From positions 139,067,901 through 139,131,900 of the forward strand of contig NC_035439.2 of the NCBI RefSeq assembly GCF_002127325.2: a DNA stretch of 64,000 nt. The letters are read 5' to 3'. The position numbers and the translations under genes are program-made. The notes beneath the pieces are model-generated. The model saw nothing but the letters and a program-made list of their open reading frames with translations, did no database searches and was not told where the DNA came from. This DNA comes from Helianthus annuus. Its lineage: Eukaryota > Streptophyta > Magnoliopsida > Asterales > Asteraceae. Below are positions 35,673-46,301 of this stretch, piece after piece; position 1 is the stretch's first letter, and every line of letters begins with the position of its first letter.

Positions 35673-35728
<56 letters not shown>
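35670..35728. repeat. (TA)n microsatellite
   Basis: A pure TA tract just upstream of the Harbinger transposase start. Confidence 0.9.
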
Positions 35729-35944
35729 GATTTTAAAAAAAATAAAAAATGGTCAAACTAGCCGTTGGAGATATTACCGTTGATTGGAGGATGGATGGAT
35801 CGTTTGGCGTTTTAATTTAAACGCCGGAATCAATTTTTTTGAATTATAACGCCCCAAAACGCCCCCCGTAATGGGGATGAGGGCGTTATAGGGCGTTTTG
35901 GGGCAAAAAAACTTATGGAAAACGCCCCATTACGGATGGTCTAA

Positions 35945-36720
35945 TACCTTCGATCAAAATTCACAATAAGGCACATGATTCAGGATCGTATTTGATGATA
36001 AAAGTGAAAAAGCACCAAAATTAGGGCACGAAAAGCGAAAAGTGAAAGATTATTCTATGAATTTGTGGAAATCAGAAGATGAAAATCAAAAAGGAGGATC
36101 TGGAGATTGAGGATTGAGATTATCGCATAGAAATTGGGGGGTTTTGTTGTTGTTGTTGTGCACAACATAAACCTGCAGATTCAAAGCACAACCATACCCC
36201 ATCTCCACTACCACCACCACCCCAACCCTCCGACAACCACGAGCACCACCACCACCCTAACCCATAGATCTGAAACCATTGTAGACGTTAACCTTCGTTC
36301 TGCTCAACTTCCACTTCATCAAGAAACCCCCACATCATTGTCATCGATCAACCGAACCACTTTCAACAGCACCTCCGGCACTCCCCTAAATTTTGTGTTG
36401 AAATTGAACTTGTTTGGTTGAATATTGGAGTAAATTAAGCCGGAATGATGGTCGTTAAGAATCGAAGCGATGGTTGATGGTGGTGTTTTGATTTGGGGAT
36501 TTGGTTGAATATTCGAGTACGAGCTAGATGAAGTGTGGTGGTTAAGTCACGAACTAGATGGAGGTTGTGGTGTGATGGATCTGGTGTTGGTGGCGGCGGA
36601 CATGGCGGTGGTTGTGGTGGCAGCAGTTTTGGTGGTGTTGATGGTTATGGTGGTGGCGGTGATGGTGAAAGAAAGAAAAGGGTAGGGAAATAATGTATAA
36701 GAGTAAGAGATAATTGGGTT
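35945..36720 (+). other. Interior of the MULE-like element, low-complexity
   Basis: CCACCACC/GGTGGTGG-rich DNA; a 95-codon frame (36134-36421) is mostly Thr/Pro/His runs. It could be a captured gene piece but nothing is recognisable. Confidence 0.4.
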
Positions 36721-36933
36721 TTTTATTTTTTGTTAATTTTGTTGGTAAAATGACTAATTTACCCTTGATTGATCAGACTTAACTCAAAATTTTAACCAAT
36801 TAGTATTAAAGGACCTAAGATGTAATGAGTTTTTCAAACAAATGACTGTGACTGTAATTATTAAAGTTAAAGGTCATCCATTGCAATCAGGTACAAACAT
36901 AAAGGACGAAAACTGTAATTTATCCATTACTTT

Positions 36934-38290
36934 GAGATAAAGCTTGTACAGATAGTTTTAAATTTTCAACTTTCACAAGATTTCATTTTAGGATAATAGG
37001 GTGGTACACTGGTACGGATAGATCTCGAGGGGTGTAAGGTGGAGATCAAACATAGTTAAGGACTTAAGGGTCACTAGTTAATTCTTTTTATTGAAATCAT
37101 TATTGCAGAAGTCGTTAGGTGCTTCTAGGTCGGTCGAATGGGGAGCTGCCAGTACTAGGCCTAGGCAGGGAGTGCAATTTATAAAGAAATTAAATTTTCG
37201 AAAATTTTATATATGTTAAATATTACTAATATTTATAACACAACACATGAATATCAATATAAATCAAAATGATACATGTTCAAATACTAAAGTATTCAAA
37301 ATTGATATTCATTCTTTAATGGTATTATCATAGTAATCATTTAATGTTCGACTACCAAGGTTTCTCCGTAAAAGAAAGGCGAAAATACAACAAGAATGGT
37401 TGAAAAACATCAAAAATCGGTGAAAAACAGTGAAAACAGACTTAATCGAGTTGGGTTGACTAGCTCAGAGTTGGGCCAACTAGCTCCGATTTGGATTGGT
37501 TCGAAGTAATGTTGACTGAATTGAAGAAAATCGTCTCAGCACCCTACTAGGTACGGAGTACCAAGTACTCAGCTGCGGCGACAACTTTTATAACATTGAT
37601 TTAAATTAATCAATAGTTATCTAGTGTGTTTAGATAAGTTCAAATTAGTTTCGAATTTGATAGCTTGTAGGTCAAGATTATTTTTTAGTATTTAAAGAAT
37701 TTTTCCTTGAAATTATTTACTCGAATTAACAGAAGGCCACTCCGTAATTTTACATTTGGTTCGTAAAAGTTATATGTAATTGAGCCCCAATTTTTTTATT
37801 AAGAAACCTAACTATGTAATTAAGTACGGTTTTTTCTTTTTTTTAGAACAGTAAGTACGGTTTTTTCTAACCAGCCAAACTTTGTTACATTTTTTATTTT
37901 TCTAAAGGAATAATAGATTTTAATAATTGATTTTAATAATCTCAACTATTAATCGTTGGTCGGTAAACGATTCTACCTTAAAAACTAACTAGTAGTGGTC
38001 TCACATTTTCACATATTGTAAACCAATGGATCTTTACTAATATAACCTTAAACTTTTTTTTTGTCCCATTTTCCTTTTCTGTTAGCAAAGGTCCACTTGT
38101 TTACAATATGTGAAAAGGTGGACCACCACTGATTAATTTTGAAGTTGAAACCGTTGTCGACCAACGGATAATAGTTGAGATTATTAAAATCAATTATTCA
38201 TTTTCTAAATGATATGGAACATGTTTTTTTAAGAAGCCATATTCTATTTGTTTGTCCGTAGTTTTTTTAACGGTGAACTTCATGTATAAG
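36934..38290. other. AT-rich intergenic DNA
   Basis: No gene seen. A degraded inverted pair (AATAATTGATTTTAATAATCTCAAC near 37920 and GAGATTATTAAAATCAATTATT near 38178) marks a small old foldback element of about 280 bp. Confidence 0.4.
37911..38200. repeat. Degraded foldback element
   Basis: TTTTAATAATCTCAACTATT at the left is mirrored by AATAGTTGAGATTATTAAAA at the right; TCACATTTTCACATATTGTA is mirrored by TACAATATGTGAAAAGG. About 280-bp hairpin with an AT-rich loop. Confidence 0.6.
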
Positions 38291-38760
38291 TAGGGGTGTT
38301 TAAAACCGGATATCCGAAAATTCGGATATCGAAATTTTTGGATACCAGTTTTCACTATCCGTATCCGAAATTTCGGATATCCGAAATTTCGGATATCCGA
38401 AATTTCGGATACGGATTCGGATATCCGAAAATCGAAATTTTTATTTTTTATTTTTTTTCATATTCGGAAACGAATATTTTGGATAGTTTCGGATATCCGA
38501 ACATAAGTTTTTGGATATTTTTCGGATATTTCGGATATTTTCGGATATTTTCGGATATTCGGATATCCGAAAAAAATTGAAAATTAAATTTTCGGATATT
38601 TTGGATATCCGAAATATCCGAAAATTTTGAAAATCACTATCCGAATCCGAAAAATTCGGATATCCGAAATTTCGGATATCCGATTTTTCGGATATTTCGG
38701 ATTCGGATATCGGATATTTCGGATCGAATTTTCGGATACGAATAGTTTTGAACACCCCTA
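38291..38760. mobile_element. hAT-like element built of CGGATATCCG palindromes
   Basis: 470 bp, ends TAGGGGTGTTTAAAA and (inverse) TAGGGGTGTTCAAAA, with a perfect 8-bp target duplication TGTATAAG (38283-38290 and 38761-38768). Nearly the whole body is made of GGATATCCGAAATTTCGGATA words in both orientations. Frames through it are repeats only. Confidence 0.92.
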
Positions 38761-38779
38761 TGTATAAGGTTACCACACT

Positions 38780-39012
38780 CTCTAAATCGGAGAGCCCCGT
38801 ATTGCCCCACTTTAGCTGGACTATGTTGTCTTAACCGGGCCCACGCTGGCTTCAAAGTTTGGCTTTCTTGGGCGTTCCCTCGGGAAACCATACCTCCGGC
38901 TACCACTTGACAGTCGTTATGCCACCACAAGAGTAGAACTCTCTGGCGTAACACACGGTGGGACGAAAACCCGGTTGGTCTCGGGAATCGAACTGACAAC
39001 CTCACACAAGGC
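38780..39012 (-). repeat. SINE-like repeat with a tRNA B-box, - strand
   Basis: On the - strand CAGTTCGATTCCCGAGACC near 38985 matches a pol III B-box (GTTCGATTCC). The body is GC-richer than its surroundings. The A-box is not convincing. It could instead be part of a larger retroelement. Confidence 0.35.
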
Positions 39013-39059
39013 CTAGTCTAAATCCTTCATTGCCTATATCCAACCCAATATGACACAAC

Positions 39060-39125
39060 TAAGAATTAAATTTGAGTCTCCATTAAGAAACCCAAGTCTC
39101 CTACCACTAGTCCACAAATGGGGGG
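39060..39125 (-). repeat. SINE remnant, - strand
   Basis: - strand TTTGTGGACTAGTGGTAGGA resembles an A-box (TGGACTAGTGGTA); a B-box-like TTGAG...TC is degraded. Confidence 0.3.
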
Positions 39126-39532
39126 ATTTGTTTGTCCTTAATTGAATTCGGTATATTAAAACTTGCTTTCTATAAAAACAAATTTAAGATGTAATTTTGT
39201 AGTATTGTGTGATTCTAGATTTCTTTCACTATCCATCCTATCCAAAATTTACTTTTTAATAAATTATTATGACATATATATCTACTACGAAAAAGCTTAT
39301 GAATTCAAAAATCTTTAATTATAAAAATTACTTTGTTTCTTTGAATACTCTTTCACTTTTAATTATAAAAATTACTTTGTTTCTTTGAATACTTTTTCAC
39401 TTTTATTTCTTCTATAGTTTTATAAGACGACCAAGATATATATAATTAATCAAAATTTTCTTTAAAAGAATGTGTTAATGAGATGTTGTAATTGTAATTT
39501 AAACTTAATTTTGTAAGAACTATATTCATTGA
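39126..39532. other. AT-rich, nothing recognised
   Basis: Contains one 40-bp direct duplication (TTTAATTATAAAAATTACTT near 39315 and 39357) and no coding signal. Confidence 0.4.
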
Positions 39533-39569
39533 ACTAGTATTAAGCAACCCCCGCGTTGCGGCGGGGGCG
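39533..39569 (-). other. Helitron-like 3' end
   Basis: - strand: hairpin CCCCGCCGCAACGCGGGGG, about ten bases, then CTAGT. The element body would lie to the right; its 5' end was not found. Confidence 0.55.
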
Positions 39570-39939
39570 AGCACTAATAACACACTACTGCCAGCGACCA
39601 CCGACACTGAAGTTCCGATGTTAATGCGAAGAAATTAAACCGAAACGTAAAAGATAGAATAAAATAACTAAGTTGATCTAGGACTCGCGCGTTACGATGA
39701 ACCTGCATCTATTTTTTCCTGTTTGACAAGTTCATCGTAACCTATATATAATATATATCATTACCACTATACAAACCATAATGCATACATACATTACAAC
39801 AACCATTCAATCAATATGTTGCAAATTATATTTATACAAGATTTTGGCTAAATTAATTAGATTATTATAAATAATAATAATTTACAAATAAAACAACACA
39901 ACTTTGAATGGATACAAAACAGATTGAATATGGTAAGAT

Positions 39940-40290
39940 AATGAAACCATTATTTGATTAGGGTACAACCAGTTAAGCACAATTTACAACCATACATGCA
40001 TACAAAACAGATTGAATTTGGTAAGGTAATGAAACCATTATTTGATTAAGATACAGTCACTTAAGCACAACTTACAACCAATATTTGATTAAGGTACAAC
40101 CAATTAAGCACAACTTACAACCAATATTTGATTAAGGTACAACCACTTAAGCACAACTTGCAACCAATATTTGATTAAGGTACAACCACTTAAGCACAAC
40201 TTACAACTAAACACTTAAACACAACTTACAACAAATATTTGATTAAGGTACAGCTAGTTAAGCTCAACTTACAACCAAACATGCATACAA
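39940..40290. repeat. 43-bp tandem repeat array
   Basis: About six to seven copies of a 43-bp unit containing CAACCAATATTTGATTAAGG and AGCACAACTTA, best conserved at 40075-40210 and decaying on both sides. Confidence 0.85.
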
Positions 40291-40820
40291 ATCTTTTAAA
40301 TTAATAGTATATATTGATGTACATATTGGTATAGACTATAGCATAGAAGTTAAGACCGGCAAAGAAACTTGACTCTCCTGACTCAATAGGTATATGTTCA
40401 TGGTTAACTATGACTTGGACTCTTCATGTAATAATGACCAACCATGACTCTATACATGTGGTTCATGACTCTTGATGGCTAGCTTTCATTTTTTCCCTTC
40501 ATCGATAGCAATGTCACTACATAAACTAAATATTGTCTCATTGACCTAACTTGCCTCCTCTATAGGGTTGTGTATGTATGTTTAGAATTGTATAATATTC
40601 TAGAATTTATTTGAAAGGAAACCCATAAAAGGGAGACAAAATAGTGTAGAAATTTTTTTTTTCAATTGTTGCGGTCTGCTTTTAAAATTTTCCAACTCAC
40701 ATAAGTTTCTATATCTATATCCAATAATAAGTAACTTATTGTATCACTGTCATAATTTTACAAGTATAATATTCATTTTTTCGCTTTTCTTATTTCACCT
40801 CTTCGTATGATATTACTTAA
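40291..40820. other. AT-rich, nothing recognised
   Basis: No coding or repeat signal beyond short homopolymer runs. Confidence 0.4.
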
Positions 40821-40853
40821 CTAGATGGTTACACCCGCGCTTCGCAGCGAGGG
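40821..40853 (-). other. Helitron-like 3' end
   Basis: - strand: CCCTCGCTGCGAAGCGCGGG hairpin, spacer, then CTAG (CCATCTAGTTAAG). Confidence 0.45.
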
Positions 40854-41306
40854 CGACCCGATTTCTAATAGATTTTACATGAATCGTAGACGCGGTGGAA
40901 AAAATAACGTTCATGGTAGGAATCTGGTCGACATTGGCCTGGTTCATTATGGTATCGATATAGTACCAACGCTCACTATTGCAATCGAAAGAGAACACTT
41001 AAAAAATAAAGCCGTGTTAAGTCCATAAGTATGTCGACACATGGTTTACATCGATTGAAAACCATAGTAAACGAATACCATTAAAATTTAAATGTTCTAA
41101 TAGTGCCAATATGGTACCGATGTTAACTCTTTTAACGAATCAAACATTTTGTTTACCTTAGAATAATCAACGTCTGAGACTATGGTTTAAATATGCATTT
41201 GAAAATTATATACTAATAAAACAGAAACTGAATGAACAGTAAATTATATATATATTAATTAAATAAATTGTGATTTCAATTAATTAAAACAAACTAAATC
41301 AATAGT

Positions 41307-42204
41307 GATCTAGAAAATATAAGAATATAGGGTATGGGGCGGGGTTGTGACGTGGGTTGAGTACAAACGCCCAAGTCACCATCCCGGGTGGGCTTGGGTT
41401 TCGGTGTGGCCCCTTGGGCAGGGGTTTCAGCCAGGGCGATGGGGCGGGCTATCAAGATGACATGGCGGGATCTCATTGGCCAAGACAAGTAGCCGTTTGG
41501 CTAGCCGTTGGCCAACGGCTATGTGTTAAAAAAAAGATCTAGGAAATATTATAATATGGGGTATGGGGCGGGGGTTGTGGCGTGGGTTGGGTACAAATGC
41601 CCAAGTCACCACCCCGGGTGGGCGGGGGTTTCAGCCCGGGCGTTGGGCGGGGCTATCAAGATGACATGGCGGGATCTCATTGGCCAAGACAAGTAGCCGT
41701 TTGGGCTAGCCGTTGGCCAACGGCTATGTGTTAAAAAAAAGATCTAAGAAATATTAGAATGTGGGGTATGGGGCGGGGGTTGTGGCGTGGGTTGGGTACA
41801 AACACCCAAATCACCACCCCGGGTGGGCTTGGGTTTCGGCGTGGCCTCTTGGGCGGGGGTTTCAGCCCGGGCGTTGGGCGGGGCTATCAAGATGACATGG
41901 CGGGATCTCATTGGCCAAGACAAGTAGCCGTTTGGGCTAGCCGTTGGCCAACGGCTATGTGTTTAAAAAAAAGATCTAGGAAATATTAGAATATGGGGTA
42001 TGGGGCGGGGGTTGTGGCGTGGGTTGGGTACAAACGCCCAAATCACCACCCCGGGTGGGCTTGGGTTTCGGCGTGGCCTCTTGGGCGGGGGTTTCAGCCC
42101 GGGTTGGGCGGGGCTATCAAGATGACATGGTGGGATCTCATTGGCCAAGACAAGTAGCCGTTTGGGCTAGCCGTTGGCCAACGGCTATGTGTTTAAAAAA
42201 ATAT
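41307..42204 (+). repeat. Four tandem ~205-232-bp copies of a Harbinger terminal region
   Basis: Units start with GATCTAGAAAATAT-like text at about 41307, 41536, 41741 and 41973. Each contains GGGGTATGGGGCGGGGGTTG, CACCCCGGGTGGG, TCAAGATGACATGGCGGGAT and the palindrome GCCGTTGGCCAACGGC. The copies are highly similar, so the expansion is recent. Confidence 0.9.
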
Positions 42205-42480
42205 CTATTCACTATAAATACTCACACTTCTATTCATTTTTTTACCACAACTACTCCACCTCTTCTATAATGATCTCTATCTTATTTTTAAAAAAAATTA
42301 TCATCCAACCACAATACGAAAAAATGAATCCTCATAATCGAGGTTTTGACCCGAACAATCCGTGGGCATTCCAAGAAACACCTAGCCCAGCATCCAATCG
42401 TCCAATTGCTCCCTTTTTAATGCACTCCACGATGCCGGATATGACTGGTTACGCATCGTTTATCTTGAATCGTTTGATGA
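41323..42480 (+). mobile_element. Truncated Harbinger-like element with Myb-like ORF1
   Basis: Left end GAATATAGGGTATGGGGCGG preceded by TAA (41320-41322), then the tandem terminal copies, then the start of an ORF1-type gene. The right end is missing. The same family, complete, is at 53000-54391. Confidence 0.65.
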
Positions 42481-42482
42481 AT
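42324..42482 (+). pseudogene. Harbinger ORF1 (Myb-like) N-terminal fragment
   Basis: Starts MNPHNRGFDPNNPWAFQETP and continues through PIAPFLMHSTMPDMTGYASF. It aligns by eye with the ORF1 at 53284-54083 (MHPYNRAYDPTNPYALQE, SSMPDMASYALYI). Similarity stops near 42480, before the DNA-binding domain, so this copy cannot work. ORF1 proteins bind subterminal DNA and help the transposase enter the nucleus. Confidence 0.75.
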
Positions 42483-42554
42483 GATGTCAGTCAGTTTACT
42501 TACTGTGTGTATAAAAGGTAATCTAAACTGTGCAATTACTTGTATTGCTACGTT

Positions 42555-42715
42555 GTTACAGGACGGTACCAATCGGTACCGAAAATACCGTTACCGAAAT
42601 CCCCAAAAGTATGTACCAGTACCGAATATACCTGGTACAACACCGGTATTTGAGGGTAAAAATCGGTGAACACCGGTGCCGAACCGGTACCGAAAATACG
42701 TTACGTTTTAGTTCG
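42555..42715. repeat. GGTACCG-rich repeat (hAT-like family)
   Basis: Dense ACCGGTACCGAAAATACCG words, similar to 63215-63376. No clear target duplication. Confidence 0.55.
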
Positions 42716-42770
42716 AGCTACTTTTTGTTATTTGACATGTTTTGTCATTCTTATAGAACGATTTGGTTTA

Positions 42771-42806
42771 GCGCGCCGCAACGCGCGCGCATGATAAACA
42801 ACTAGT
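42771..42806 (+). other. Helitron-like 3' end
   Basis: GCGCGCCGCAACGCGCGCGC hairpin, eleven bases, then CTAGT on the + strand. The body would lie to the left. Confidence 0.55.
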
Positions 42807-44393
42807 TGATTTAGTTACTATATGAAAAATAAACAAACATAATTTTTAAAATAAGTACATAAAGAAATACTTCAAGGTCTGTAACCTTTGATTTAATGTT
42901 AGTTCAAGGAGAAATGTTATCATTTGCATCAACCATATCCTAATTCGCTTGTTGTTTAAGTTTATTTTACTGTTCTAATATTCACTTTGTCACATGGTAA
43001 GTAGATTCATATCCCTAACCTAGAGATCCAACCGCTGACTTTTTGCCTTGACGCACAACCCCAGGACTACACAGTTCTCATCATCCCCTCCAAACCGAGT
43101 TCTACTCACCCACAAACGACTTGCTTAAGTGGTTGCGGCGAGGCATTTGGCGGTAAAACCACCGCTGAACCACCATCGTCACTCCCCTTGCATGAAATCG
43201 ACCAAAACAAAAGTCATTTTGCAGGTTTCTTAAACTGATTTGTGATCATGATTTGTTGTTCAGCTCTCGGAAAAAAATGAAAACAGACTCGACTTCTGAT
43301 GTTGATGTGCTGAACCACCACCATCACTCCCCTCCACCTCCATACCACCAACGCCAGTGCGACGTACTTAACGACCGGTACCCGTCCCGTCACTGTTCCA
43401 CACCGCCTCCGCCGTCTGATCTCTTTCATCCTTGCTCTTTGGCGCCGAACCCTCCCAATACACTGTCAGGCTGTCTCACATCCCTTTTATCTCTCAACCT
43501 CTTTTTTTCAAATAATAAAGGTTGATGGCAGAATAGTAAATAATAACCTAAATCTGGTCAATTGCTACACTGTTCATAAGATCCTACGTTATTTGTTATA
43601 TATAGAAATTTAAAAAAAAAAGAACTAATTAAAAGAAGCCAATTATATCATATCTCAAATTATCGTTTTATAATCCAAAATTTTCATTACTAATTAACTG
43701 TTTAATATCTCCTTTGTTTAACCCGTGTGATACACATATTTCTAACCTGGTTATATAATAAATGATAATTATATACAAAGGAACATAAAATCTAGTTCTC
43801 TTTTGATTTATTTTGATTAATGATGAGACAAAAATGTAAGTACATGAGAAGGATAAAATATATATACACCAAAATTTATAAAAGCATTGGCAACAATATG
43901 CCTGATTGATTAAATCAATTTAATGGTTAAGATTGATGTGAAAACAATTTTATAATTTTATAAAAAAGAAATAAAGTGTTCGTGTTGACTTTTTTTATTT
44001 AAATCAAATATAGTCAAATTTTACTCTCAAATAATTTTATATAGCTCATTACTTTTATAAAACATAGAAACCATTTTCTATGATTTGTGTGTTGCAGTGT
44101 CTTTAAAAAAGAACATTTCTAATGGTATGTCTAAACATGTTAAAACGATGCGTCTAACTCAAATATGACGACGTCTACAATTACTACATTGTATCTAGAT
44201 ATCTACAATAATTATGTATGCCTAACTTAATTACAACGACATCAACCAATACTACATTGCATTTCCTTCGCTATTATATTGAATTTAATTATGCAAGCAA
44301 CCGCTCCCCCATTACAATTGTGTCTGAACATCAGAATACCACTAAAATATCATCGTGCTACCAGCAGAACCACCCGATCATATCCATCTCCAC
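42807..44393. other. Intergenic, no gene supported
   Basis: A CCACCACC-rich patch (43100-43450) gives a 90-codon frame of low complexity. The remainder is AT-rich. Confidence 0.4.
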
Positions 44394-44558
44394 TAGGCTG
44401 TAAGATTAAATATATTATGTTTAATATTTAATCTATAGTCATCTTAATCATTTACATTATAGAGATCAAAATATATTAGAACCTATTATTAATTAGTTGG
44501 TAATTGTTGATGGACCATATTACCCTTAGTAACTAATTAGGTTTCCTCCTGGGTGCTT

Positions 44559-44566
44559 ATATAAGG
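44559..44566 (+). promoter_or_regulatory. LTR TATA box
   Basis: TATATAAG followed by GAGAG; transcription would start near 44590, about 130 bases before the LTR ATG. Confidence 0.7.
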
Positions 44567-44719
44567 AGAGTTATGTGGAGGTTTAAGGGTTACTCAGTTT
44601 CACAATTCACACCCCATAAGCCATAACATCATCACGAAACCTCCTCTCCATAACCGATACCCTTTTCGGTTTCTAAGTAACCATCATCAGTCAGCATCCT
44701 AAGGAGGAACCAAATCAAG

Positions 44720-44777
44720 ATGACAGGCATGTCGAACTCCCTCACTGGATTCTCCTCTGCACTATCTGCTGTGACAG
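44720..44777 (+). CDS. Putative first gag exon located inside the LTR
   Basis: Encodes MTGMSNSLTGFSSALSAVT plus the first base of a codon, then CAG|GTATGA. The predicted acceptor is CTTATTTCCACTATCAG|CACCC at 46326/46327, preceded by a pyrimidine-rich tract. Joining them restores an alanine codon and enters the gag frame ([14 protein letters not shown]) without a shift. An N-terminus of the form M..SNSL... followed by a short stretch and LTGDNFAAW resembles other plant copia gags, as far as I recall. The 1,549-nt intron would remove the PBS and leader. The same exon is in the 3' LTR (51053-51110). This is inference from sequence only. Confidence 0.55.
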
Positions 44778-44827
44778 GTATGATTTATTTGTTTTCCTTC
44801 ATGCACAAACAGAACTGAACGAACATG

Positions 44828-44839
44828 TGGTATCAGAGC
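44828..44839 (+). other. Primer-binding site of the intact copia element
   Basis: TGGTATCAGAGC two bases after the LTR; it lies inside the predicted intron. Confidence 0.93.
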
Positions 44840-45343
44840 ATATGTTGATTAGTCAGTTCTGTTTTCGTATCCATAATTCTGGGATTGAAACTTGGAAAAC
44901 GGAATTTTTTGAAACCGTATGAACTTGACAGCCGGTCTCGAGTCATAAGAATCGACTCGAAATCATGATTTTCGATGAAAGGATTAATTGTTTGTTCACC
45001 GAATTAACTGGATCATGTTTTAGCCGAAATCTGTTTAGTAAAATTATTAAAAATTCAGGTTTTGGGTTCCAGAATTTTATTTTTTATGATTAGGGTTCAT
45101 CATGTTCATGTGAAAATTCGAATATTCTGTTATGTTTTGGAATATGATTTGGATTATTAAGTGTTTTTCCTGATTTTGATCTAATTTTGTCCTCTAAAAT
45201 TTTTTAGAAAATTGTTAAAAGATAAAGAGATTGAATTTTTTCGAAATCTGTTAAGAAAATTAGATCAGCTTAAACAGGAAAGGATATCTCTTAATCCCTT
45301 AGATTTCGAATTTTCGGTTATGATATCACAATTACAGCTGTTA

Positions 45344-45752
45344 ACGAGGTTGCTACTCGCAACCATGAGGTTGCTACTCGCAACCATAACGTCATTAGTC
45401 GCAATCACGAGGTTGCTACTCGCAACCATAACGTCATTAGTCGCAATCACGAGGTTGCTACTCGCAACCATAACGTCATTAGTCGCATTCATGAGGTTGC
45501 TACTCGCAACCATAACGTCATCACTCGCAACCATGAGGTTGCTACTCGCAACCATGAGGTTGCTACTCGCAACCGTAGTTGCGACTCGCAACCATAACGT
45601 GATTAGTCGAAACCGTAGTTGCGACTCGCAACCATAACGTGATTAGTCGAAACCGTAGTTGCGACTCGCAACCATAACGTGATTAGTCGAGACCGTAGTT
45701 GCGACTCGCAACCATAACATCATTAGTCGAGATCGTGGTTGCGACTCGCAAT
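45344..45752 (+). repeat. Minisatellite in the copia leader
   Basis: About ten units of ~40 bp built from GAGGTTGCTACTCGCAACCA and TAACGTCATTAGTCGCAATCA, changing to a TAGTTGCGACTCGCAACCA version in the second half. GTTGC...GCAAC makes each unit a small hairpin. Confidence 0.92.
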
Positions 45753-45904
45753 CTCATTATTTAAGACCGTAGTTCGATCCGCGCTAACGGGTGGTTTGCT
45801 ATTAAATAAATGGTTTTGTAATTTACTTAGTTAATTAATCAGAATCAGATAATGTTTTACAAAACCAGAATAGCTTAACTTGAATGAGCTTTTGATATAT
45901 CATT

Positions 45905-46152
45905 TCTGGCCAAAGCTGACTTGATACATCTACTTATCATTCAAGTATTACGAAAGCTATGCTAAGTGTGCATCATAAGCATGAATGTTTTAATATCTGG
46001 CCAAAGCTGATTTAATTCTTTCATAGATGGCATACTTAGCAAGTGCATAACTAAAGTGATTGTTTCAATTTCTGGCCAAAGCTGATTTGTTACAACCACT
46101 TTGCACATATGCTTAAATGATTACACTTCTGGCCAAAGCTGTTTTGTTTTCG
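45905..46152 (+). repeat. Four CTGGCCAAAGCTGA units
   Basis: CTGGCCAAAGCTGA, or with a one-base change, at about 45908, 45989, 46073 and 46130, each followed by a T-rich stretch and an AAGTGCATA-like phrase. It sits between minisatellite and gag. Confidence 0.85.
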
Positions 46153-46301
46153 TTTAAGTAGAATTTTTTAGTTAAGTCTATTATTTTGATGTTAGTAATA
46201 GACATTATCACAGCTTCATTATGTAAAATGGTCATTATTTTGCCTGCCTTAGTTTAACGTGCCCATAGATCACATTAGTTTTTCTTCCTTAGTATCATAA
46301 C

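Larger units (their letters stand above)
33822..35941 (-). mobile_element. PIF/Harbinger element with transposase
   Basis: 2,120 bp, ends GACCATGTGTAGTGGTG and (inverse) GACCATCCGTAATGGGGCG, subterminal GGGGCGTTTTG words, target duplication TAA (33819-33821 and 35942-35944). It encodes a transposase on the - strand but not the Myb-like partner protein. Confidence 0.92.
33487..36923. mobile_element. MULE-like TIR element with ~200-bp inverted ends, hosting a nested Harbinger
   Basis: Left end GGGGTAAATTACACTTTTC and right end (inverse) ATAAATTACAGTTTTCGTCC begin inverted repeats that extend about 200 bp (33487-33690 and about 36720-36923). Both flanks carry CCATTACTTT (33477-33486 and 36924-36933), a 9-10-bp target duplication as expected for Mutator-like elements. 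Once the nested Harbinger is removed, about 1.3 kb remains with no MULE transposase, so it is non-autonomous. Confidence 0.85.
44399..44825 (+). repeat. 5' LTR of the intact copia element
   Basis: 427 bp with a TATATAAG box at 44559-44566 and, unusually, a short open frame starting at 44720 that ends in a splice-donor consensus at 44777/44778. Confidence 0.97.

Noticed and set aside
36134..36421. 95-codon Thr/Pro/His-rich frame
   Set aside because: Low-complexity CCACCACC repeats within a transposon.
45344..45752. Regular repeats considered as a CRISPR array
   Set aside because: No unique spacers; a plant minisatellite inside a retrotransposon.
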